Source: Desulfotignum sp032250905 (GTDB lineage Bacteria > Desulfobacterota > Desulfobacteria > Desulfobacterales > Desulfobacteraceae). From it: DNA of 20,162 bases. The position numbers were made by a program, and so were the translations under genes. The notes under the pieces are model-generated. The model did not search any database and had not been told where the DNA came from. It saw nothing but the letters and a program-made list of their open reading frames with translations. The stretch lies in assembly GCA_032250905.1 (NCBI GenBank), contig JAVVEQ010000057.1, positions 1 to 20,162 of the forward strand, given 5' to 3'. Positions 7,121-16,178 of the stretch are shown here, piece by piece. Numbering within the stretch: position 1 is the first letter of the stretch; each line of letters starts with the position of its first letter.

Positions 7121-9799
7121 ATGACCGCATCCCCGGAAACAGTATATCTCATTGACGGCAGCGCGTTTCTATACCGGGCATTTCATGCCATCCAGCATCT
7201 GAGCACGGCCCAGGGCCATCCCACCAACGCTACTTACGGGGTCACGCGGATTCTGATGAAACTGATCCGGGAAAAAAATCCCGCCTATGCCGCCGTGTTT
7301 TTTGATGTCAAGGGACCGACCTTCCGGCACGAACAATATGCCGACTACAAGGCCAACCGTCCGCCCATGCCCGATGAAATGGCGGTGCAGATTCCCGACG
7401 TCCACCGCATGATCGCCACCTTGAACATCCCCATTGTCCAGAAATCCGGGTTTGAGGCCGACGACCTGGTGGGCACCTATGCCAGGATCGCACAGGAACA
7501 GGGGTACAAGGTGGTGATGGTCACCGGGGACAAGGATTTCATCCAGTTGATCACGGATGACTGCATTCTGTGGGATCCCATGAAGGACACGGTTCTGGAC
7601 CGGGACGCAGTCGAGGCGGATATGGGTATCGCTCCCCGTCAGTACATCGATGTGCTGGGGCTGGCCGGTGATACTTCGGACAACATCCCCGGGGCCAAAG
7701 GGGTGGGGCCGAAAACCGCCATCAAGCTGGTTGCGGAATTCGGGTCCATTGACACGCTCTACCAGAACCTGGAACAGGTGGCGTCAAAGAAAAAACTGCA
7801 TGACAATCTGAGCACCGGCAAAGACAGGGTGTTCTTGAGCCGGGACCTGGCCACCATTGACTGTCATGTCGAAGTGACGCAGACGATTGAGGATTTCAAG
7901 CTCACATCTTATAACAACGCCAAGGCCTTTGCTCTGTTCCAGGAACTGGAGTTCAAGACGCTGGCCCGGGAATTTGCCGAAAAACAGGATGCGGCGGAAA
8001 AAGACTATCAGATCATTACCGATGCCGCAGAACTGGAAAAACAGGTTCAAAAACTCCAGTCGGCAGAAGTCTTTGCCATTGACACGGAAACCACCGCCAT
8101 CAATCCCATGGCCGCCGGTCTGGTGGGGATCAGCGTTTCCTTTAAGCCCGACACCGGGTGTTACATTCCCCTGGGCCATACCGACGGGACTCCCCAGATC
8201 GAAAAGCCGGAAGTGCTTCGCATCCTGGGGCCGGTTCTGGCGGATCCGGAACGGCACAAGGTGGGCCAGAACATCAAATATGACATGATCGTTCTGGCCC
8301 GTTACGGCATGCCCCTGAAAGGGGTGGTGTTTGACAGCATGATCGCGTCCTACCTGCTCAATCCCACCCGGCGGGGACACGGCCTGGACCAGATCGCCCT
8401 GGACCTGTTCGGGTACAAAATGGTGTCGTACGGGGATATTACAGGCAAGGGCAGGGACCAGATCGGGTTCCAGGATGTCCCGGCCAAAGAGGCCCTGTTT
8501 TACGCGGCAGAGGATGCGGATCTCACGTTCATGGCGTGTGAACGGTTTTCACGGCAGCTGGCGGACCAGGGACTGTCTGACTTGATGGCAGAAATCGAGG
8601 TGCCGCTGATCCCGGTTCTGGCGGATATGGAAATGACCGGATTCCGGGTGGACAAAACCGCCCTGGCCCGGTTGTCCCACACCTTTGAAACCGAGATGAC
8701 ACAGCTGGAGCAGGAGATCTATGACCTGGCCGGAGAAACATTCAATATCAATTCCTCCCAGCAGCTCGGTGTGATCCTGTTTGAAAAGCTCGGGCTCAAG
8801 TCCGCCAAGAAAACCCGGAAAAAAACCGGGTATTCCACTGATGTCCAGGTGCTGACCAAACTGGCCGATACCCATCCGCTGCCGGAAAAACTGCTCCGGT
8901 ACCGTACCCTGGGCAAACTCAAATCCACGTATGCCGATGCCCTGGGCGAATTGATCCACCCGGACACCGGCCGGATTCATACCTCGTTCAACCAGACCAT
9001 CACCGCAACAGGCAGGCTTTCCAGCTCCAAACCCAATCTGCAGAACATCCCCATTCGAAAACCGGAAGGCAGAAAAATCCGGGAGACCTTTATACCGGCA
9101 GACGGATGCACCCTGGTATCAGCGGATTATTCCCAGATCGAGCTGCGCATTCTGGCCCACTGCGCAAAAGACGAGATTCTCATCGACGCGTTCTGCAATG
9201 ATGAAGATATCCATACCCGTACAGCTGTCGAGGTGTTTCAGGTGCTTCCCGGTTTTGTCACCGATGCGCTGCGCAGCCAGGCCAAGGCCATCAATTTCGG
9301 TATTATCTACGGCATGAGCGCGTTCCGGCTGGCCAATGAACTGAACATCAGCCGGAAAATGGCCGGGACCTATATTGACAATTACTTCAAACGCTATGCC
9401 GGGGTGAAACAGTTTATCGACACCACCATTGCGCAGACCCGGGAAACCGGGGAAACGGCCACGATGTTCGGCCGGAAACGAAAACTGCCCGATATCCGGT
9501 CCTCCAATGCCAACCAGCGGCATTTTGCCGAACGGGCCGCTGTCAACACCCCGATTCAGGGCAGTGCCGCGGATCTGATCAAGCTGGCCATGATCCGGAT
9601 GGCCCGGGCCTTAGAGGAGAAAGGCATGCGGTCCAAAATGATTCTGTCTGTGCATGACGAGATCATCTTTGACGTGCCGGAGACGGAAACGTCAGACCTG
9701 ATGACCCTGGCCAGGGAAATCATGGAAGGGGTCTGCCCGTTGAAGGTGCCGTTGAAGGTCAATTTCGGAACCGGTGAAAACTGGGCCCTGGCCCATTGA
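7121..9799 (+). CDS. polA: DNA polymerase I (5'-3' exo, 3'-5' exo, polymerase)
   Basis: Fills gaps after Okazaki-primer removal and excision repair. The 892 residues contain all three modules. The 5' nuclease (about 1-290) shows YLIDGSAFLYRAF, GFEADDLVGTYARIA, VTGDKDFIQLI and GDTSDNIPGAKGVGPKTA. The 3'-5' proofreading domain (about 310-500) keeps its acidic residues: Asp321 and Glu323 in AIDTETT, the QNIKYDM motif and YAAEDAD. The polymerase domain has motif A DYSQIELRILAH starting at Asp669, motif B with RSQAKAINFGIIYG and motif C VHDEI at about 844. Proofreading is therefore predicted active, unlike in Taq. The ATG at 7121 with AAAAGG upstream is preferred over a TTG at 7085. nadK follows after ten bases. 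Confidence 0.97.
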   Translation: MTASPETVYLIDGSAFLYRAFHAIQHLSTAQGHPTNATYGVTRILMKLIREKNPAYAAVFFDVKGPTFRHEQYADYKANRPPMPDEMAVQIPDVHRMIATLNIPIVQKSGFEADDLVGTYARIAQEQGYKVVMVTGDKDFIQLITDDCILWDPMKDTVLDRDAVEADMGIAPRQYIDVLGLAGDTSDNIPGAKGVGPKTAIKLVAEFGSIDTLYQNLEQVASKKKLHDNLSTGKDRVFLSRDLATIDCHVEVTQTIEDFKLTSYNNAKAFALFQELEFKTLAREFAEKQDAAEKDYQIITDAAELEKQVQKLQSAEVFAIDTETTAINPMAAGLVGISVSFKPDTGCYIPLGHTDGTPQIEKPEVLRILGPVLADPERHKVGQNIKYDMIVLARYGMPLKGVVFDSMIASYLLNPTRRGHGLDQIALDLFGYKMVSYGDITGKGRDQIGFQDVPAKEALFYAAEDADLTFMACERFSRQLADQGLSDLMAEIEVPLIPVLADMEMTGFRVDKTALARLSHTFETEMTQLEQEIYDLAGETFNINSSQQLGVILFEKLGLKSAKKTRKKTGYSTDVQVLTKLADTHPLPEKLLRYRTLGKLKSTYADALGELIHPDTGRIHTSFNQTITATGRLSSSKPNLQNIPIRKPEGRKIRETFIPADGCTLVSADYSQIELRILAHCAKDEILIDAFCNDEDIHTRTAVEVFQVLPGFVTDALRSQAKAINFGIIYGMSAFRLANELNISRKMAGTYIDNYFKRYAGVKQFIDTTIAQTRETGETATMFGRKRKLPDIRSSNANQRHFAERAAVNTPIQGSAADLIKLAMIRMARALEEKGMRSKMILSVHDEIIFDVPETETSDLMTLAREIMEGVCPLKVPLKVNFGTGENWALAH

Positions 9800-9809
9800 G
9801 CAGGAGAAC

Positions 9810-10643
9810 ATGACACACAAAAGAGAACAAACCCGTATCGGCATTTTCGTCAAACACCAGGAAGACGCATGGCACATCGCCAAGGCACTGGTCCGGCAGC
9901 TCGGGAACAGGGGGCTGATCCTGAATCCGGACCTTCCTTATCTGCCGGACGATCTGATCTGTATCCTGGTTCTGGGGGGAGACGGCACGTTCCTGAGTGC
10001 GGCAAGGCTGGTGGGAACCCGGGATATTCCTCTTTTGGGGGTGAAATTCGGCGAAGTGGGATTTCTGGCCATTACCCTGGAAGATCATCTGCAGGAAGTG
10101 ATGGAAAAAGTGTTCAAGCGGGAGTATCTGATCCATGAGCGGGCCCGGCTCAATATCCGGCTGGTGCGGCAGGATGCGGTCCTGGCCAACGTGGATGTAC
10201 TCAACGACATGGTGATCAACAAGTCGGCCCTGTCCCGGCTGGCTTCCTGTGCCGTTTATCTGGACGATGTGTATCTGACCACGTTCCGGGCCGACGGGCT
10301 CATCGTGGCCACCCCCACCGGGTCCACGGCCTATTCCCTGGCCGCGGGCGGGCCGGTGGTCCATCCGGCCGTGCCGTCCATCATCCTGACCCCTATCTGT
10401 CCGTTTACCCTGACCAACCGGCCGCTGCTCATTCCGGACACCACCGCCATCGAGATCCGGCTGGAAGACAGTCCGGAAGACATTGTCCTGACCCTGGACG
10501 GCCAGGAGGGATTTGACATGGATCCCAAAGACCGGATCTTCGTGTCCAAAAGCCCCCATTCGGTTCAGATGATCTCGTTTGAACCTGATTCCTATTACAA
10601 GGTGCTCAAAACCCGGCTTCACTGGAGCGGCGGCAGAAGCTGA
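9810..10643 (+). CDS. nadK: NAD kinase (ATP/polyphosphate-NAD kinase family)
   Basis: Phosphorylates NAD to NADP, the cell's route to NADPH. The 277 residues are close to the E. coli length (292). The defining GGDGT motif is at 56-60 within VLGGDGTFLSAAR, followed by LNDMVINKS (131-139, the 'NE/D' motif) and TPTGSTAYSLAAGGP (168-182), which contacts NAD. The ATG at 9810 is chosen over one at 9774 because GCAGGAGAA lies directly before it, and the longer form would overlap polA. It probably shares the polA transcript. It converges on the RND pump gene with only 11 bases between stop codons, and no terminator hairpin is evident there. Confidence 0.95.
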   Translation: MTHKREQTRIGIFVKHQEDAWHIAKALVRQLGNRGLILNPDLPYLPDDLICILVLGGDGTFLSAARLVGTRDIPLLGVKFGEVGFLAITLEDHLQEVMEKVFKREYLIHERARLNIRLVRQDAVLANVDVLNDMVINKSALSRLASCAVYLDDVYLTTFRADGLIVATPTGSTAYSLAAGGPVVHPAVPSIILTPICPFTLTNRPLLIPDTTAIEIRLEDSPEDIVLTLDGQEGFDMDPKDRIFVSKSPHSVQMISFEPDSYYKVLKTRLHWSGGRS

Positions 10644-10654
10644 CGTCCTGAATT

Positions 10655-13600
10655 TCAGTCACCGTTTCCGGCGTTGTTTTTCTCCCGCCGGGCCCGGCCT
10701 TTTTCACTGATGGTCTGGAAAACATAGTACAGGGCCGGAATCAGGAAAATCCCGAAAAAAGTCGCCACACACATGCCGGAAAACACGGCGATACCGATGG
10801 CCTGCCGGCTGCCGGCCCCGGCCCCGGTGGCGATGAGCATGGGTACCAGGCCGAAGATAAAGGTCAGGGATGTCATGAGCACCGGCCGGAAACGGATGGC
10901 CCCGCCGGTCACGGCGGCTTCGGCGATGGACAACCCTTCCCGGCGCTGGTTTCTGGCGAATTCAACGATAAGGATGGCGTTTTTGGCAGCCAGACCCACC
11001 AGCAGCACCAGTCCGATCTGTGCATAGATGGACAGCGGCATGCCCAGCAGCCACAGGCCTGCCAGTGCGCCCAGGGTGCCCACCGGGATGGTCAGGACAA
11101 TGGACATCGGCAGGTTCCAGCTCTCATACTGGGCCACCAGAAACAGGTAGGCAAACACCAGGGCCAGGGCGAACAGCCACACCACTTCGTTTCCCGTGGT
11201 TTTTTCCTGGTATGACAATGCCGACCATTCATAGTCAAATCCGGGGGCCAGTACATCAGCGGCGACTTTTTCCATGGCATCCATGGCCTGGCCGGATGAA
11301 AATCCCGGGGCGGGGTTGCCATTGAAATCCGCACTGGGAAACTGGTTGTACCGCTTGATGAGTTGAGGCCCTAAAACCGTGCGCAGGGTCACCAGGCTGG
11401 TGAGGGGGATCATTTCGTGATCATTGCTGCGCACATACAGGCGCTGGATGTCTTCCATCGTATCCCGGAAAGGGGCATCCGCCTGGACCTTGACCTGATA
11501 GGTCCGGCCCCCGAGATTGAAGTCATTGACATACGACGATCCCAAATGGGCCTGAAGCGTGGAGAAAATCCGCGACACCGGGACGTTGAGATACTGGGCC
11601 CGGGTCCGGTCCACATCCACAAAGATCTGGGGGGTATCGGCCGTATAGGTGGTGAAGACCCCCTCGAGCACGGGATCCTGGTTGGCGGCAATCATCAGGC
11701 CCAGGGCCATGCCGAACAGTTCCTTGGGGTCCTGGCCTTCTTTGGCCAGCAGCTGAAAGCTGAATCCGCTGCTGGCGCCCAGTCCGGAGATGGGGGGCGG
11801 TGCAAACGCAAAGGCATTGGCATCCGGGATGGCTGCCAGGCGGGTCTGGGCCTGTTTGACAATGGCATCCAGCTGCTGATGGGGCTCCCGGCGTTCATTC
11901 CAGGGTTTGAGGATGGGCAGTGAAAACCCGACATTGGGGGCATTGCCGCTGAGCAGGCTGAAGCCGGACACGCCGATCATGTTGGAGACACCGTCCAGTT
12001 CCCGGATTTCTTTGTTGATCTGATCCATTACTGCGGCGGTCCGCGACAGGGAAGCGGACTGAGGCAGCTGGACGTTCACAAAAAAGTAGCCCTGGTCTTC
12101 CTGGGGAAGAAAACTGGTGGGTGTGCTGATGAACAGATAGACCATACCGGTGATCACCGCGGCAAACAGCAGCACCGGAACGATCAGCCACCGGATCATC
12201 CACCTGGAACCGGCCAGATATCCCTTGCGGCTGGCATCCACCAGGCGGTTGAACCAGGCATACGGGCCTCTGGCCGCCGCTCTGTGCGGGGTCAGGAACG
12301 TGGCGCACAACGCCGGACTGAGGGTCAGGGCGCAGGTGGCGGAGAGCAGCACGGCACTGCACATGGTGACGGCAAACTGGCGGTACAGTTCACCGGTGAT
12401 ACCCGGCATGAACCCCACCGGCACAAACACGGAAAACAGCACCAGGGTGGTGGAGATAATGGGACCCACCACCTGGGCCATGGCTTTTTTTGTGGCAGCC
12501 GGTGCAGACAGTTTCTCCTCATGCATGACCCGGTGGACGTTCTCCACCACCACGATGGCATCGTCCACAACCAGTCCGATGGCCATGATCAGGGCGAACA
12601 GGGTGATGGTGTTGGCATTGTACCCCAGGGCCATGAGAATGGCGAACGTGCCGATGAGCGAGACCGGGATTGCCACGGACGGAATAAGGGTGGCCCGCCA
12701 GTTCTGGAGAAACAGAAAAATCACTGAAATAACCAGTACGGTGACCAGGGCCAGCGTGAAAATAATTTCATCAATGGCGGCGGAAACGTATTGGGTGGTG
12801 TCCAGGATGATTTCATAGGCCACATCGTCCGGCATGGCGGGTTCCATTTTTTCAAGCTCTTTGCGAACCGCTTCCATGGTTTCCAGGGCATTGGAGTCTG
12901 AATCCCGGTACACGGCCAGGGTGTTGGCCGGGGTGCCGTTGAGGATGGACTCGGTGTCATAGGATCTTGCTGCCAGTTCGACACGGGCCACATCCCGGAG
13001 CCGCACCAGCCCGCCCCGGTCATTGGCACGAATGATGATGTCTTCAAATTCCCGGACATCGGTGAGCCGGCCTTTGGCCCGCAGGGAAAACTGCACCAGC
13101 TGTTTGTGTTCCAGCGGCTCCATGCCCACGGTTCCCAGGGAGGCCTGGACATTCTGGTTCCGGATCGCAGAGATAATGTCATCCGGGGTCAGACCCAGAG
13201 CGGTCATCCGCTTCGGATCCATCCAGATGCGCAGGCTGTATTCCTTTTCCCCGAAAATCATGGCATCGCTGACCCCGTTGATACGGATCAGGGTGTCCTT
13301 GACCTGGGAGCTGATATAATTGCTCAAAAACAATAAGTCCCGGGTCTTGTCCGGAGAATAAAAACTGATGGCCGCCATCATGTCAGTGGAGCGCTTTCGC
13401 ACACTGATGCCCTGGTCCACCACTTCCGCCGGCAGTCTGGGTGTGGCCAGCTGGATGCGGTTCTGCAGGTTCACCTGGTTGATGTCCGGATCACTGCCCA
13501 CTTCAAAGGTGACCTGCAGGGAATAACTGCCCGTGTCCGAGCAGGAAGAGGACATATACAGCATCTTGGAGACACCGTTGACCTCTTTTTCCAGGGGTGC

Positions 13601-13789
13601 GGCCACGGCATCCGCCAGCACTTCGGCATTGGCACCGGGATAAAACGCGGACACCCGGATGACCGGCGGGGTGATCTGGGGGTACTGGGCCACGGGAATG
13701 TTCATGAGTGCCAGAAAACCGGCCAGGGTGATGACGATGGAAACGACGCCGGCCAGCCGGGGGCGGTGGATGAACACATCGGAAATCAT
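10655..13789 (-). CDS. RND efflux pump inner-membrane transporter (HAE1/AcrB family)
   Basis: A proton-driven multidrug transporter, the inner-membrane part of a tripartite pump. The 1044 residues match AcrB (1049). The family architecture is complete: TM1, a large periplasmic porter domain, TM2-6, a second periplasmic domain and TM8-12. Proton-relay residues are present: Asp409 and Asp410 in GLVVDDAIVVVENV (TM4) and Lys936 in GLAAKNAILIVEF (TM10). The N-terminal VFIHRPRLAGVVSI and the segment FLPQEDQGYFFV are typical of HAE1. It follows the adaptor gene with a three-base gap. No outer-membrane TolC-type gene is in the window, so the pump probably borrows one from elsewhere. Substrate specificity cannot be read from sequence. 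Confidence 0.95.
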   Translation of the reverse strand: MISDVFIHRPRLAGVVSIVITLAGFLALMNIPVAQYPQITPPVIRVSAFYPGANAEVLADAVAAPLEKEVNGVSKMLYMSSSCSDTGSYSLQVTFEVGSDPDINQVNLQNRIQLATPRLPAEVVDQGISVRKRSTDMMAAISFYSPDKTRDLLFLSNYISSQVKDTLIRINGVSDAMIFGEKEYSLRIWMDPKRMTALGLTPDDIISAIRNQNVQASLGTVGMEPLEHKQLVQFSLRAKGRLTDVREFEDIIIRANDRGGLVRLRDVARVELAARSYDTESILNGTPANTLAVYRDSDSNALETMEAVRKELEKMEPAMPDDVAYEIILDTTQYVSAAIDEIIFTLALVTVLVISVIFLFLQNWRATLIPSVAIPVSLIGTFAILMALGYNANTITLFALIMAIGLVVDDAIVVVENVHRVMHEEKLSAPAATKKAMAQVVGPIISTTLVLFSVFVPVGFMPGITGELYRQFAVTMCSAVLLSATCALTLSPALCATFLTPHRAAARGPYAWFNRLVDASRKGYLAGSRWMIRWLIVPVLLFAAVITGMVYLFISTPTSFLPQEDQGYFFVNVQLPQSASLSRTAAVMDQINKEIRELDGVSNMIGVSGFSLLSGNAPNVGFSLPILKPWNERREPHQQLDAIVKQAQTRLAAIPDANAFAFAPPPISGLGASSGFSFQLLAKEGQDPKELFGMALGLMIAANQDPVLEGVFTTYTADTPQIFVDVDRTRAQYLNVPVSRIFSTLQAHLGSSYVNDFNLGGRTYQVKVQADAPFRDTMEDIQRLYVRSNDHEMIPLTSLVTLRTVLGPQLIKRYNQFPSADFNGNPAPGFSSGQAMDAMEKVAADVLAPGFDYEWSALSYQEKTTGNEVVWLFALALVFAYLFLVAQYESWNLPMSIVLTIPVGTLGALAGLWLLGMPLSIYAQIGLVLLVGLAAKNAILIVEFARNQRREGLSIAEAAVTGGAIRFRPVLMTSLTFIFGLVPMLIATGAGAGSRQAIGIAVFSGMCVATFFGIFLIPALYYVFQTISEKGRARREKNNAGNGD

Positions 13790-13792
13790 GGA

Positions 13793-14911
13793 TCAGTTCT
13801 CCGATTCCGCCGGCAGAACCGTGACCGGCTGACCTGGCTGCACTTTCTGGATCCCGCTGACAATCACCTGATCCCCGGCCTTGAGCCCGGATTCCACGGC
13901 CCACATCCGGTCCACGGCTGTGCTGGTGACAATGGGCTGAGGTGTGGCATTGCCGTCCCTGACGGTAAATACATACCGGCCTTCCTGATTCACCAGCACC
14001 GCGGACTGGGGCACCACCGGCATGAGTTTCGGGGCGGCGGCCCGGACCTGGACCCTGACATACTGCCCCGGCAGCAGCAGGCGGTCGGCATTTTTGAACC
14101 GGGCACGAACCGTGATGGTGCCGGTTGCCCGGTCCACCTGGTTATCCACAAAAACCACCTGTCCCGTTTCTGAATACAGTTGATTTTCCGGCAGAATCAA
14201 CCGGGGGGAGAGCAGCTGCGACCCGGGGGAGTCCATTTCCTGAATCGCTTTCTGTACGGTGGCGATGTCGTTTTCACTGACGGCATAGGCCACCCGGACC
14301 GGGGCGGTCTGCACGATGGTGGCCAGAATACCGGCTGCCGGGTTGACCAGGTTTCCCCGGGTGTAGGCGGTCCGGCCGATGCGGCCGGATATGGGGGCTG
14401 ATATGGTGGTGTAGGCCAGGTTCAGTTCACTGTCATCCAGGGAGGCCTGTGCCGCGGCCACATTGGCCTGGGCCGCCAGTTCCGCGGCTACGGCATTGTC
14501 CAGGTCCAGGGCGGAAATGCTTTGCGGGTTGACGGACCGCATCCGTTTCAAATGGCTCTGGGCCCGGCTCAGCTCCGCTTTTGCCTGGGCCACCCGGGCT
14601 TTTTCCATGGCCACCCGGGCCTGGTAACCGTCCGGTTCGATGCGGTACAGGACCTGACCCTCCCGGACCAGATCCCCTTCCGTGAAGCTGACCTCTTCGA
14701 GAAACCCTTCCACCCGGGCCCGCAGTTCCACGCTCTGGATCGCCTCCACATGGCCCACATATTCGCTGGCCGGCACCACGTTCTGTTCTTCGATGGTCAT
14801 CACGCGCACCTGGGGTGCGGACGGCGGTGCGGCAGATACCGGGGTGCAGAACAAAAGGGGTAAAGTCACGACAAGTTGCGGCAGGGTTTTCATCAACAGT
14901 TTCTGAATCAT
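13793..14911 (-). CDS. RND efflux periplasmic adaptor (membrane fusion protein, AcrA/MexA-like)
   Basis: Links the inner-membrane RND pump to an outer-membrane channel. Of 372 residues, the first 27 or so form a signal peptide with a hydrophobic core and a likely cut after PVSA; there is no good lipobox, so it is probably not lipidated, unlike AcrA. Following domains are a beta-barrel/lipoyl start (EYVGHVEAIQSVELRARVEG), the coiled-coil hairpin rich in Ala and Gln (about 95-170), the second lipoyl half (LAYTTISAPISGRIGRTAYT) and a C-terminal membrane-proximal domain. The ATG at 14911 has GAAGG upstream. It leads a two-gene operon with the pump, three bases apart. Confidence 0.93.
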   Translation of the reverse strand: MIQKLLMKTLPQLVVTLPLLFCTPVSAAPPSAPQVRVMTIEEQNVVPASEYVGHVEAIQSVELRARVEGFLEEVSFTEGDLVREGQVLYRIEPDGYQARVAMEKARVAQAKAELSRAQSHLKRMRSVNPQSISALDLDNAVAAELAAQANVAAAQASLDDSELNLAYTTISAPISGRIGRTAYTRGNLVNPAAGILATIVQTAPVRVAYAVSENDIATVQKAIQEMDSPGSQLLSPRLILPENQLYSETGQVVFVDNQVDRATGTITVRARFKNADRLLLPGQYVRVQVRAAAPKLMPVVPQSAVLVNQEGRYVFTVRDGNATPQPIVTSTAVDRMWAVESGLKAGDQVIVSGIQKVQPGQPVTVLPAESEN

Positions 14912-14956
14912 GGGGCCTTCACTTTTTTAATTTTCGATGTGAAAAGTCAGATTCGA

Positions 14957-14985
14957 AATATATTGTCCGGTCGGGAAAGTGTCAA
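14957..14985 (-). promoter_or_regulatory. Sigma70-type promoter of the efflux operon
   Basis: On the minus strand TTGACA (14985-14980) and TATATT (14962-14957) are 17 bases apart, 45 bases upstream of the adaptor start codon. The -35 is a perfect consensus. The region 14912-15045 between the adaptor gene and the IS66 remnant contains no gene. Confidence 0.7.
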
Positions 14986-14990
14986 CCGGA
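14966..14990. promoter_or_regulatory. Possible operator: inverted repeat over the efflux promoter
   Basis: TCCGGT (14966-14971) and ACCGGA (14985-14990) form a perfect six-base inverted repeat with a 13-base centre. The pair brackets the -35 box and most of the spacer of the efflux promoter. That position suits a repressor such as those of the TetR or MarR families, but no regulator gene is adjacent and CCGG is common in this genome, so this is a weak prediction. Confidence 0.3.
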
Positions 14991-15045
14991 AATTTTTACA
15001 CCCCATGTTTTTGCCCTGCCGTTTCTGCGTGGCATGAATCACAAT

Positions 15046-15070
15046 GTAAGCGGTCTATAAACCCCACCTT
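15046..15070 (+). repeat. IS66 terminal inverted repeat (left, tnpC side)
   Basis: Starts GTAAGCGGT and contains TAAACCCCA; matches the opposite end at 16179-16203 in 21 of 25 positions, with differences at positions 10, 11, 12 and 22 of the repeat. It marks the boundary with the intergenic DNA upstream of the efflux operon. Confidence 0.88.
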
Positions 15071-15097
15071 ATCACCGGGTCAGATTTCCGGTACTGT

Positions 15098-15400
15098 TCA
15101 TGGCGTCGGAACAGCGATGTGGTCTTTGTCAATCTGCTGCGGGAGCAGCGCTTGAAAATCTTCATCGGACATGGCTTCTGGGAGGTTTTCGAACAGGTGT
15201 TTCAAGTACCAGTAGGGTTCCAGTCCGTTGGCCTTGGCGGTTTCGATCAGGCTGTAAATGGCTGCGCTGGCCCGGGCACCCTCAGGTGTACAGGAGAACA
15301 ACCAGTTCTTTCGGCCCACCACAAAGGGCCGGATGGCATTTTCAACCGCGTTGTTGTCCGGACCCACCCGGCCATCTTCAATATAACGGATCAGGCGGCT
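15098..15400 (-). pseudogene. tnpC: IS66 TnpC transposase, C-terminal fragment
   Basis: About 100 codons of the transposase 3' end survive. Reading from the junction near 15400 gives SRLIRYIEDGRVGPDNN, then AIRPFVVGRKNWLFSCTPEG and SLIETAKANGLEPYWYL, all characteristic of the C-terminal part of IS66 TnpC (DDE_Tnp_IS66 and its C-terminal extension), with a natural stop at 15098. The N-terminal zinc finger and most of the DDE domain are missing, so it is inactive. A GTG at 15367 could serve as start, but no functional protein is expected. It is in a different frame from the preceding fused tnpB/tnpC piece, with the deletion junction at about 15395-15402. Confidence 0.88.
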
Positions 15401-15801
15401 TCCGTCTGCCGTTTTTCATATATCTCACAGGATGACAACTGGTCGGCCCGGGCTGTTTTTTCAATTTTGTACAGCTTGCCGATATATTTCAAAGCCGTGG
15501 CGGCATTGCCGACCGGTGTTTTGGTTTTACGGCTGACTGCTTTGGTCACCTCCACATGGGTGCCGGGCCATTTAAAACGGTCTTTTTCAAGCCTTTTCTG
15601 CCAGACACAGAATCCGTTCTGGTCCCAATAAAGGATCTTCAAGATGGTTTTGCTCCGGTTGCAGAAAACAAACAGGTGGCCGGAAAAAATGTCCAGCTTC
15701 ATCTGTTCACTGGCGATAATGGACAGCCCATTGATGGATTTTCGCATATCCGTTGCACCCAGGGTCAGGTAGATTTTTACATCTGACGGAACGGTTATCA
15801 T
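15391..15801 (-). pseudogene. tnpB: Fused IS66 TnpB/internal-TnpC remnant
   Basis: The open frame encodes 136 residues. Residues 1-80 are IS66 TnpB (Orf2): VKIYLTLGATDMRKSINGLS, SGHLFVFCNRSKTILKILYW and DRFKWPG. From about residue 82 the sequence changes to VEVTKAV, then ALKYIGKLYKIEK and EIYEKRQTEAA, which matches an internal part of TnpC (the region normally following 'C-W-A-H-x-R-R-K-F'). A deletion has therefore joined the two genes in frame near 15551-15565. The frame ends at TGA 15393-15391, immediately past the second deletion. The start ATG overlaps the tnpA stop. It is neither a complete TnpB nor a transposase. Confidence 0.8.
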
Positions 15802-16124
15802 TACAGCTTCTGCAATGTGGCCAGGAGCCGTTTCAATGTGTCTTCGGAAAAATCGTCCGGAATTTCAATCTGGCGGCCCCGGGGCAGATTGAGCTTTAAA
15901 ACCTATGGGCCGGGGTTGATGGGCTGTGATGCCACCTGGACAAACTTGACCGGCAGGTTTCTGGATTTAAACCGGGCCTTCCAATACCCGAAACGATGGT
16001 AAATCAGATTGTGTTGCCGGCAATATTCTTTCTGGGGCAGACTGGATTCTTCCCATTTGTCCAGATGCGTCTTCCAGAATTTGCGGAGTTTTTCCAGTTT
16101 TTCTTGTCTTGACTCTGTTTCCAT
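15801..16124 (-). pseudogene. tnpA: IS66 TnpA (Orf1) interrupted by an in-frame amber codon
   Basis: The frame begins METESRQEKLEKLRKFWKTH and includes LPQKEYCRQHNL and FGYWKARF, the helix-turn-helix typical of IS66 TnpA. After 73 residues a TAG occurs at 15905-15903. Reading past it in the same frame gives VLKLNLPRGRQIEIPDDFSE and TLKRLLATLQKL before a TAA that overlaps the tnpB start. That tail is exactly what IS66 TnpA normally ends with, so the TAG is a point nonsense change and not a frameshift. Full length would be 107 codons plus stop. Confidence 0.85.
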
Positions 16125-16178
16125 GATGCCTCCATTTTGAGTTTTGGCGACATCATACTTTGGGGTGCGGGGCTGCGG

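Noticed and set aside
10644..10654. Terminator between nadK and the RND pump gene
   Set aside because: Only 11 bases separate the stop codons and no stem-loop with a T-run is present.
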